Below the pieces are notes generated by a model. It worked only from the letters and a program-made list of their open reading frames with translations. It was not told where the DNA came from and ran no database searches. Both the position numbers and the translations under genes were made by a program. Shown here piece by piece: positions 1 through 5,447 of a DNA stretch of 5,475 bases (position 1 is its first letter; the number at the start of each line of letters is the position of its first letter). The stretch covers positions 1 through 5,475 of the forward strand of contig JAOUKW010000290.1 of the NCBI GenBank assembly GCA_029882335.1, given 5' to 3'. Origin of the DNA: Candidatus Heimdallarchaeota archaeon. Lineage in GTDB: Archaea > Asgardarchaeota > Heimdallarchaeia > Heimdallarchaeales > Kariarchaeaceae.

Positions 1-47
1 GCAACAGCTCTAATTACATTATCGTCCAATCTAATAGGATAATCCAT
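1..47 (-). CDS. Possible 5' end of a minus-strand gene running off the window
   Basis: Read on the minus strand from an ATG at 47-45, the frame stays open to the window edge and gives MDYPIRLDDNVIRAV. The composition is plausible for the N-terminus of a soluble protein. Upstream on the same strand there is an AT-rich, TATA-like stretch around 82-88 and a weak purine-rich GAAGATAA just before the ATG. The gene would be divergent from the encapsulin at 315 and share the intervening region. Only about 15 residues are visible, so no family can be named, and a chance open frame cannot be excluded. Confidence 0.35.
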   Translation of the reverse strand, partial: MDYPIRLDDNVIRAV

Positions 48-314
48 TTATCTTCATTAATACATCCGTTTAATTGTATTTAATAGTATCTAAAAAATGG
101 TATTTCTAGCTTCTGAATACTAAAGAATTTAGCCTTTTTGCATAAATTGTGATAATTTAAAAATGACTATTAATTTAGTTATGTACATATTTGAAAATAC
201 ATACTTTAGATACTGTAGTGTAATAATAATTGATTATGATATATTTTCATAAGAATTAAATGATTACTTCTAGAAATATTTAACAACAACGAATCGACTG
301 ATTACTTTAGTAAG
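48..314. other. Non-coding, AT-rich divergent intergenic region
   Basis: I see no credible gene, tRNA or structured RNA in this stretch. It is very AT-rich with frequent stops in all frames. It carries the encapsulin promoter at its right end and possibly a minus-strand promoter at its left end. A short imperfect inverted repeat (TATGTA at 180-185 and TACATA at 198-203) is present but is the sort of pairing expected by chance in such sequence. Confidence 0.6.
274..283 (+). promoter_or_regulatory. Putative archaeal TATA box for the encapsulin gene
   Basis: AAATATTTAA is centred about 37 nt before the ATG at 315. Archaeal transcription normally starts some 25-30 nt downstream of the box, which would leave a leader of roughly 10 nt. 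No Shine-Dalgarno site precedes the ATG (only TAGTAAG), consistent with a short-leader transcript. This spacing supports the start at 315 over the internal ATG at 330. Assignment is by position and composition only, and the background is AT-rich. Confidence 0.5.
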
Positions 315-1355
315 ATGTCGAGTAAGAAAATGAGCAGAGAGCAATTATTACTAAGTACTGAACAGGCAAAAGTTCTTGATTCACCAACTATTTCCCGCCC
401 ATATTGGGGAGGTCGTACTCCAAGATGGTTTTGTAGATATATGATGGAACATGGATGTATGTCCGTGGAAGGAGGTGCCTTCCGTGTTAATCGTTTAAGT
501 GAGGGTTTTTTACCTATCCAAAAAACAGTTAGCACATCGGTTCTTGATCTACCTACTGGAAATTTATCAGTTAAACATTCTCACATTGAAGGTTCTTTAT
601 TAGATATAAGTTATGCACAATATGATCAGAATCCTAAAGAAATTGTATTACAGCCTATTCAAACTGTTGTTAAGTTTCACACTAGAGTGCAATCATTATA
701 TGCCAATAAACACAATCAATTATTAACCCAACTTGGATTGGCAGCAGATGTAATTTATGAAAATAAGGAGAACTTGTTATTTAATCATCCTGAATTTGGG
801 CTTTTAAATAATGTTAGCCCTTCACTACACATTAAAGAAGATGGTCCACCCACACCAAATTTACTTGATGATATGTTGTCTAGAGTTTGGAAAATGCCTG
901 ACTTTTTTGTCATGCATATGGAGGCACTACAATCCTTCCATGCAGAAGCGAATAAATTGGGTATAAAATTAGAAACAAAGCAAATATGGGGCTCTACATT
1001 TACATGTTGGAGGGGATTACCAATATTCCCCACAAATAAACTGTATTTGTTAACCGAAGAAGAAAAGAAAAATTCAGATAAAAAATCATATTCTGAGAAA
1101 ACAAAATATGAGGTTGATGATAGACATAGAGGTGAATCTCATACCTCCATACTCCTATGTAGAGCGGGAGAACCAAAACAAGGGATCGTATCTCTGTATC
1201 CCAAGGGAATGGAAGGAAGTAAAATGTTTCCATTAATAGAAGTTGATTTTATGGGTCTAGATGAGAGATCAGTGGCTAGTTATTTAGTTTCTACATATGC
1301 TGCCATTGCAGTTCTCACTCCTGGTGCAATATGTCGAGCTGATGTGGTTATATAG
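315..1355 (+). CDS. Family 2 (SrpI-like) encapsulin shell protein
   Basis: This 346-residue protein should be the HK97-fold subunit of an encapsulin, a self-assembling cytoplasmic protein shell that holds cargo enzymes. I recognise the Family 2 signature along the whole length: LSTEQAKVL (13-21); an RW-F-RYM then VEGGAFRVNR (51-60) region matching the family's RWLL...VEGGTYRVNR; HPEFGLLNN (158-166); SRVWKMPDFFVMH (189-201); WRGLPIFPTNKL (232-243); SILLCRAGEPKQGIVSLY (278-295); and the C-terminal FMGLDERSVASYLVSTYAA with AVLTPGA (312-338), equivalent to FMGID-AIASYLVSLY-AVLTDDA. There is no cyclic-nucleotide-binding domain insert, so it resembles subtype 2A in architecture. It is slightly longer than SrpI-type shells, partly because of a Lys/Glu-rich insertion at about 248-275. 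The start at 315 is preferred from the TATA-box spacing. The gene is followed after 10 nt by a probable partner gene. Family assignment is from remembered motifs, not a search; the closest alternative would be an HK97-type phage capsid, which these motifs argue against. Confidence 0.88.
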   Translation: MSSKKMSREQLLLSTEQAKVLDSPTISRPYWGGRTPRWFCRYMMEHGCMSVEGGAFRVNRLSEGFLPIQKTVSTSVLDLPTGNLSVKHSHIEGSLLDISYAQYDQNPKEIVLQPIQTVVKFHTRVQSLYANKHNQLLTQLGLAADVIYENKENLLFNHPEFGLLNNVSPSLHIKEDGPPTPNLLDDMLSRVWKMPDFFVMHMEALQSFHAEANKLGIKLETKQIWGSTFTCWRGLPIFPTNKLYLLTEEEKKNSDKKSYSEKTKYEVDDRHRGESHTSILLCRAGEPKQGIVSLYPKGMEGSKMFPLIEVDFMGLDERSVASYLVSTYAAIAVLTPGAICRADVVI

Positions 1356-1356
1356 T

Positions 1357-1362
1357 GGTGAT
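1357..1362 (+). promoter_or_regulatory. GGTGAT ribosome binding site that sets the start at 1366
   Basis: GGTGAT lies between the encapsulin stop codon (1353-1355) and the ATG at 1366, three bases before it. It is complementary to the 3' end of archaeal 16S rRNA (ATCACCTCC). It favours the ATG at 1366 over an earlier in-frame ATG at 1297 inside the encapsulin gene, and implies translation from a shared mRNA. Confidence 0.7.
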
Positions 1363-1365
1363 TTC

Positions 1366-1911
1366 ATGAATGTTGATGACCTATTCAATCAAGAAGGGTT
1401 GAAGAAATTATTAAATCCAGAAAATATGGAAAGTCCCTTTTCACCACATGTAACAAGTGGTACTAAAGGAACTGAAATGACGGGATCTCCTGCTGAATTT
1501 CAAAACAATCCTGCGATGACAAATAAATTTTCAGATCTTTCCTTTTTAGGTGGAAAGTATGATTTTCCAAGACAGAGTACAATAAATGATCCCAAGAATT
1601 TGGATTTTGAAAATCATTTAAATTCATTTGCTCAAGATTTTTCTAAGGGACAATCAATGGATCATAAAGATCCAATTGATAACATTCCAATGAATTATCC
1701 TGATGATGGAGAAATATTTAATTTTATGAGTAAAATCGGTACTAATCCTGTTTATTCAAAATATTTCTTTGGTAAATTAGCTCATTATTTCTTCCAAAAT
1801 AAAGAATTATTTGATACTTTTGCACGTGAATGTATTGCTTATCAAATTTATAAAAGCTATAAGAATGTAGATCCATCTCAGTTTTTTGCAGCAATGAATA
1901 ATATGAAATAA
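1366..1911 (+). CDS. Encapsulin-linked 181-residue protein, candidate cargo or adaptor
   Basis: I do not recognise a family. Residues 1-19 look like a short amphipathic helix (VDDLFNQEGLKKLLNP), residues 20-115 are rich in N, S, P, D and G and probably disordered, and residues 116-181 look like a compact helical domain rich in F and Y (for example YFFGKLAHYFF at 133-143, then FARECIAYQIYKSY at 152-165). The disordered part holds short hydrophobic or aromatic patches: SPFSPHV (23-29), FSDLSFLGGKYDFP (55-68) and LDFENHLNSFAQDF (79-92). Such patches in disordered linkers are how encapsulin cargo is commonly docked to the shell interior, so a cargo-loading or adaptor role is inferred from design and position. 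There is one cysteine (C156), no signal peptide, no membrane helix, and no cysteine desulfurase, ferritin, peroxidase or terpene synthase motif. It starts 10 nt after the encapsulin stop with its own GGTGAT site, so the two are very probably co-transcribed. Confidence 0.85.
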   Translation: MNVDDLFNQEGLKKLLNPENMESPFSPHVTSGTKGTEMTGSPAEFQNNPAMTNKFSDLSFLGGKYDFPRQSTINDPKNLDFENHLNSFAQDFSKGQSMDHKDPIDNIPMNYPDDGEIFNFMSKIGTNPVYSKYFFGKLAHYFFQNKELFDTFARECIAYQIYKSYKNVDPSQFFAAMNNMK

Positions 1912-1943
1912 TTATAATTTCTTGCTTTAATTAATTTATTATA

Positions 1944-1954
1944 TGTTATTTTTA
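1944..1954 (+). terminator. Possible T-rich terminator of the encapsulin operon
   Basis: GTTATTTTTAG lies about 33 nt after the stop codon at 1911. Archaeal termination often uses oligo-T tracts without hairpins. No stem-loop is visible, and T-runs are frequent in this AT-rich sequence. Confidence 0.25.
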
Positions 1955-1982
1955 GTATAAAATTATGCCTAAATCAAGTCAC

Positions 1983-1991
1983 TTTATATTT
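1983..1991 (+). promoter_or_regulatory. Putative TATA box for the zinc-ribbon membrane protein gene
   Basis: TTTATATTT is centred 37 nt before the ATG at 2024, the same distance as at the encapsulin gene, predicting a leader of about 10 nt. No Shine-Dalgarno site is seen before the ATG. This suggests the gene has its own promoter and is not simply the third gene of the encapsulin operon. Confidence 0.5.
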
Positions 1992-2023
1992 AGAGTCAAA
2001 TATTTTGAATTACTGATATTGAA

Positions 2024-2326
2024 ATGTCTATATGTATAAATTGTTTAAAGAATCCTTCTATTAAAGATGAATTTTGTGATATATGTAATGAGGAATTAAA
2101 TGAGATGGTAGATGCTAGTAATCAATCTAATACAGCTAGTATTATTGATAAAAAAGTAAATCCATTTTTACAAACTAGCAATATTTCAGGTAGAATAATT
2201 GAAGATGAAGAAAGTATTGCACTAAAAATTCAACAAGAAAATGAGGGTTCATATGGGTATTGGCTTGGAGTATTTTTTTTTGTTTTTATTTTATTTTTAA
2301 TCGGAATTTATGGTTTGAATAAATAG
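2024..2326 (+). CDS. Small zinc-ribbon protein with a C-terminal membrane anchor
   Basis: The 100-residue product starts with a four-cysteine zinc ribbon: C4-x2-C7 and C18-x2-C21, with ten residues between the pairs. A polar, probably flexible linker follows (about 25-76, rich in N, S, D and E). The protein ends in one strongly hydrophobic helix (about 78-97, including FFFVFILFLIG) and the tail GLNK. This is a tail-anchored layout: the zinc ribbon would face the cytoplasm and the helix would sit in the membrane. Small proteins of this design are common in archaea and mostly uncharacterised, so no specific function can be given. It lies 112 nt after the encapsulin partner gene with its own likely promoter. 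Functional coupling to the encapsulin is possible but unproven. Confidence 0.85.
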   Translation: MSICINCLKNPSIKDEFCDICNEELNEMVDASNQSNTASIIDKKVNPFLQTSNISGRIIEDEESIALKIQQENEGSYGYWLGVFFFVFILFLIGIYGLNK

Positions 2327-2483
2327 GGCGTAATTTAAATTTATTGTATTATTTGAATGAAACCTAAAGCTGTTAATTTGAGATTATTACATGATCTGTT
2401 TTGTAACCACAATAATGTGAGTACATACATTCAATTCTTACCCTGTTAATTATTTGTAAAGTTTAAGTGTTTAATAAGATCAT
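2327..2483. other. Short intergenic region between convergent genes
   Basis: No gene, RNA or strong terminator hairpin is evident. A 30-codon frame at 2357-2449 exists but has no convincing promoter or ribosome binding site. Both flanking genes end here, so transcript 3' ends are expected. Confidence 0.5.
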
Positions 2484-3236
2484 TTATTTTTCATTTAGAA
2501 ATTTTTCAATAGATTCTGAAATCGATGTCATAGCCATGATTGAGTCACTTACTTCAAACATCGATTTGTTAATTTTCTGTTTATTTATACTTTCAATGAA
2601 TTTTACCCATGAATCTAAATTATTTAATCTAGGCGAATGTAGAAAAATATAATGATTTTCTTTATTTTCAGTTACATTTTCATAAACAAATTTTTCTAAT
2701 TTATCAAAATTTTCCACACTAAAGTCGAATATTACTAAATTAGCTCTTGATTTAAACGAATCTAGTCTCTTGGTTGTATCTCCTGTTATTATCTTAATTT
2801 TGCCATAAAATAATACTATATCCGTTTGATTTACTGATAACATGCTACTTTTAGTCTTTGGTATTGTTTTAAGTAAGTTATAAGATATATTGAGTAAAAT
2901 ATTTCGATAAAATTCTGATGCTGACACAGTCCGGATAGCTAAATCAAAATTTGGATTTTGTATAGAATATTCACTAATATTATTAACAATTTTCTTTATA
3001 CCTTCCTCTATATTTAGATTTAATCTTGGAACAACTTTGTTGCCGCGAACATCTCCATTCGCGTCTACATCTATCACAAGAGAATGATCTTCATGTACTA
3101 CAGTATACTTTTTCAATCCACTTGAAGCTGTAGTAGGTACCCCGGGAACAGTTGAATTTTGTTGCTTTTCTTCTACTTCTATATTCACTAATTCATAGAT
3201 TTTACATTTTTCACAATATAATTTAATTTTCATCAT
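2484..3236 (-). CDS. Uncharacterised 250-residue protein with N-terminal CxxC
   Basis: I cannot place this protein in a named family. An N-terminal segment with one CEKC pair (C8, C11) may be half of a zinc site, completed perhaps by H48 and H51 or by dimerisation. After a low-complexity linker (24-41, TVPGVPTTASSG) comes a small beta-rich motif, YTVVHEDHSLVIDVDANGD (44-62), which resembles a beta-hairpin module. The remainder (about 75-250) alternates predicted helices and strands, with hydrophobic strands DIVLFYGKIKIITG (139-152), ANLVIFDF (165-172) and HYIFLHSP (195-202), suggesting an alpha/beta fold. No Walker A, kinase or protease motif is evident. There is no signal peptide or membrane helix, so it should be cytoplasmic. 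Two adjacent Met codons (3236 and 3233) compete as start; the GGTGAT site gives the second a more usual 5-nt spacing. It converges with the zinc-ribbon gene. Confidence 0.85.
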   Translation of the reverse strand: MMKIKLYCEKCKIYELVNIEVEEKQQNSTVPGVPTTASSGLKKYTVVHEDHSLVIDVDANGDVRGNKVVPRLNLNIEEGIKKIVNNISEYSIQNPNFDLAIRTVSASEFYRNILLNISYNLLKTIPKTKSSMLSVNQTDIVLFYGKIKIITGDTTKRLDSFKSRANLVIFDFSVENFDKLEKFVYENVTENKENHYIFLHSPRLNNLDSWVKFIESINKQKINKSMFEVSDSIMAMTSISESIEKFLNEK

Positions 3237-3238
3237 AC

Positions 3239-3244
3239 ATCACC
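3239..3244 (-). promoter_or_regulatory. GGTGAT ribosome binding site for the minus-strand gene
   Basis: The plus strand reads ATCACC, so the minus strand carries GGTGAT. It is 2 nt before the first ATG (3236) and 5 nt before the second, in-frame ATG (3233). The spacing slightly favours initiation at the second Met. It is the same core as at the encapsulin partner gene. Confidence 0.65.
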
Positions 3245-3654
3245 AAATAGAAAAAAACTTAGCTACTTTATTTGTTTTAGCAAATTCAAGTTACTATTGC
3301 TTGCTATTTTAGTTTTATTAGTTTGTTGCTGAAAATTGTTTAGGGAATATTTTTTTTTAACTATTTTAATAAGGAATTTAGTTAAATGAAGTAATGTTTG
3401 TAACAAATTAGTATCATTTTTTATGATTTCAAATGAAAAAATAAATTTCATAGTATATTAACAGTATAATAATCTTTTCTATTCTATATTATAATGGATA
3501 TTTGATAATTCTACTAATCACGAAGATTATAAGTAACCGCTATGATGTAATATTATGTAGAGTAGAATCTATTTATAGTTTATCTAATTTGATTTTTTAT
3601 GATGATGTATATTTTTTCAAGAAAAATGACTATCAATCAATACTAAACCAAAAG
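3245..3654. other. Long gene-free AT-rich divergent region
   Basis: This stretch separates the minus-strand gene from the membrane iron-sulfur gene. A 62-codon minus-strand frame (3263-3451) crosses it but is dominated by K, N, L and I and looks like a chance product of AT-rich DNA. I see no tRNA, CRISPR repeat or clear stem-loop. It should contain the promoter of the minus-strand gene (an AACAAATAAAG stretch near 3266-3276 is a weak candidate) and any regulatory sites for both neighbours. Confidence 0.5.
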
Positions 3655-3663
3655 GATAAAAAT
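3655..3663 (+). promoter_or_regulatory. Putative TATA box for the membrane iron-sulfur gene
   Basis: GATAAAAAT is centred about 39 nt before the ATG at 3698, in line with the spacing at the encapsulin and zinc-ribbon genes. A weak AGGAT at 3685-3689 could help ribosome binding. The A-rich context makes the exact box uncertain. Confidence 0.4.
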
Positions 3664-3697
3664 CTACTCAAAAAAAAATAGATTAGGATTAGTTAAT

Positions 3698-5266
3698 ATG
3701 GCAACAGATACAAAAGAAGTAAAAGCATTACCAACAATCAAAGATGATGTTGAGCTTGCCAAATGGACTCCTATAGAGATTGCGAAAATAGAAGGACCAA
3801 GTAGAGAGGTTTGGGATGATCCTGAGGCTCATAATCTACAGGATATGTTTGGAAAAGCATTAAGACCTATTATGAGAAGTAGACCTTTTCAATTTTTCTT
3901 AATAATTCCAAATTTTATTATATTCTTTTTTGCAGCGATATCTGGATTCTTTGGTACAAATGACGCACAGGCCTCCCTTGCTACAGTTTTAACGTGGATA
4001 GTGTGGTGGGCATTTTTATTATTGATGATCATGGGTGTTTCACGTCTATGGTGTGTTATATGTCCTTTTGGCGCTATGGGAGAGTGGAGCTCTCGTTTTT
4101 CTCTTTGGGGTACTGGAAATAAAAGGTTTTCTTTAAATCTACAATGGCCAAAAAGTTTGAAAAACTTATGGTTAGTCAATTCATTCTTTATCTTCTTCTT
4201 GTGGATGGATAATGTTTTTGGTTTTGGAAATTCACCCGTTCTTACTGGATATTTTATTGTTGTACTTGTTGTATTGGATGTTGCTATTGCAATGGTCTAT
4301 GAAAGAAGAAGCTTTTGTAGATATATGTGTCCTATAAATGGTTTCATCGGTTTACAGGGATTATTTGCAGGATTTGAAATGAGATCTAAATCTTCTGCGG
4401 TTTGTAGAGCATGTAGAGGTAAATGGTGTCTAAAAGGTCGTGAAGCAGAAGGTGGTGGATATGGATGTCCTATGTTCCTCTATCCTGGTGGTAATGATAC
4501 AAACAAATATTGTATTCTATGTACTGAATGTTTGAAATCTTGTCCAAATAATACAATGAGAATCGGAATAAGACCTCCATTAAAAGATCTATGGACAAAT
4601 AAATCATTTAGTTTTGATGAAAGTTTCAATGTTATTGCTTTATTAGGTGTATCTACAATTGCTCCTATACTATTAATTAAATTAGTCATTGTAGTTGAGG
4701 ATTTAATTAGTGGTGGAAAAGCTGAACCTATCCATGCAATTTTATCAAAAACAATTTTGTATGTTTTGGGATTAGTGACCGCATTTGTGTTAGTAATGAG
4801 TATAATGTTTGTTGTCAGTAAGATAACTGCTCCAGAGGAAAGTTTCAAAGGTGCAAAACACTATACAAATATTTATGCTTCTGCCTTAGTACCACTTCCA
4901 TTAATGAAGTTAATTGCTGATATTTTGGATCATCTATTAAGAAATGGTTCTAGTGTTATCTGGGTCGTTTACAATTTCTTTGCTGATTTTCCACAAGGTC
5001 GTGCAGATTCTGAAAATGCAATACCGATTTCATCTCCATTTGCTTTAAATAATACAACAATTATATTTTCACTTCAAGCATTATTCTTAACTCTTGGATT
5101 TTTCAGTTCTGCATACGTAATTCGCAAACTGTATGAAAATTGGGAACCACAAAGGAAATTCTCTTCTGAAAAGGAGGCTAGGACTGCAACTATAATTATG
5201 ATGGTATTATCCATATCTATCACATTATTTAATATTTGGGCTTTAGCTGGTCCAGCAAAAGCGTAA
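3698..5266 (+). CDS. NapH/NosR-type membrane protein with 4Fe-4S ferredoxin domain
   Basis: This 522-residue polytopic membrane protein most likely moves electrons across or along the membrane, from the quinone pool to an extracytoplasmic redox partner, as NapH and NosR relatives do. Order: polar N-terminus (1-60); hydrophobic segments at about 64-86 and 93-115; first cysteine motif C119-VI-C122-PFGA; membrane segments about 156-176 and 182-200; second motif C207-RYM-C211-PING; a two-cluster ferredoxin domain with C236-x2-C239-x4-C244 and C257-P, then the classical C272-x2-C275-x2-C278-x3-C282-P; and about five further membrane segments (about 311-336, 350-374, 392-412, 455-476, 497-517). The paired CxxCP/CxxxCP motifs flanking a membrane stretch, followed by a ferredoxin domain, are the NapH/NosR hallmark. 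NosR's N-terminal FMN-binding domain is absent, and the C-terminal membrane module is longer than in NapH. CcoG-like accessory proteins are an alternative. The next gene starts 181 nt downstream and may encode the partner. Confidence 0.88.
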   Translation: MATDTKEVKALPTIKDDVELAKWTPIEIAKIEGPSREVWDDPEAHNLQDMFGKALRPIMRSRPFQFFLIIPNFIIFFFAAISGFFGTNDAQASLATVLTWIVWWAFLLLMIMGVSRLWCVICPFGAMGEWSSRFSLWGTGNKRFSLNLQWPKSLKNLWLVNSFFIFFLWMDNVFGFGNSPVLTGYFIVVLVVLDVAIAMVYERRSFCRYMCPINGFIGLQGLFAGFEMRSKSSAVCRACRGKWCLKGREAEGGGYGCPMFLYPGGNDTNKYCILCTECLKSCPNNTMRIGIRPPLKDLWTNKSFSFDESFNVIALLGVSTIAPILLIKLVIVVEDLISGGKAEPIHAILSKTILYVLGLVTAFVLVMSIMFVVSKITAPEESFKGAKHYTNIYASALVPLPLMKLIADILDHLLRNGSSVIWVVYNFFADFPQGRADSENAIPISSPFALNNTTIIFSLQALFLTLGFFSSAYVIRKLYENWEPQRKFSSEKEARTATIIMMVLSISITLFNIWALAGPAKA

Positions 5267-5447
5267 CACAATCAAGAAATAAAATTTAATTGAAACTAAT
5301 TTTATAAATTCAAAATATGATTATTTTAAAGATTTAGAAATATTTTATAATAGATCAGATTTTAATTAAATACTAAAGTACAGTCATAAAATTAAAATAA
5401 TTTAATTATAATTTTTTTATATACATAGACAAAAAGGACAAACAAAA
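5267..5447. other. Intergenic region before the truncated gene
   Basis: It is AT-rich, without an evident hairpin. The T-run at 5412-5418 could end the upstream transcript or form part of the next promoter. No small gene is credible here. Confidence 0.45.
5415..5423 (+). promoter_or_regulatory. Putative TATA box for the truncated downstream gene
   Basis: TTTTATATA is centred about 29 nt before the ATG at 5448, which predicts an almost leaderless transcript. This hints that the downstream gene has its own promoter, although read-through from the iron-sulfur gene is also possible. Confidence 0.45.

Noticed and set aside
180..203. Inverted repeat TATGTA/TACATA upstream of the encapsulin, a possible operator.
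   Set aside because: The arms are only 6 bp in very AT-rich DNA and far from the predicted TATA box; expected by chance.
315..1355. Reading the shell gene as part of a prophage (HK97-type major capsid).
   Set aside because: No portal, protease, terminase or tail genes are nearby, and the motifs match Family 2 encapsulins specifically.
1297..1365. An upstream in-frame ATG that would extend the encapsulin partner by 23 residues into the shell gene.
   Set aside because: The GGTGAT site at 1357-1362 sits directly before the ATG at 1366, and the extension would be an out-of-frame copy of the conserved shell C-terminus.
2357..2449. A 30-codon plus-strand frame (starting MKPKAVNLRLLHDLF) between the convergent genes.
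   Set aside because: It is short, with no well-placed TATA box or GGTGAT site, and lies where two gene ends meet; probably chance.
3136..3146. GGTACCCCGGG, which resembles joined KpnI and SmaI sites of a cloning polylinker.
   Set aside because: It lies inside an intact reading frame (encoding PGVP) and does not continue as vector sequence on either side.
3263..3451. A 62-codon minus-strand frame in the divergent region.
   Set aside because: The composition is dominated by K, N, L, I and T as expected from random AT-rich DNA, with no ribosome binding site or domain feature.
3598..3608. ATGATGA resembling the C box of an archaeal C/D small RNA.
   Set aside because: No paired D box or C'/D' elements at suitable distances could be found.
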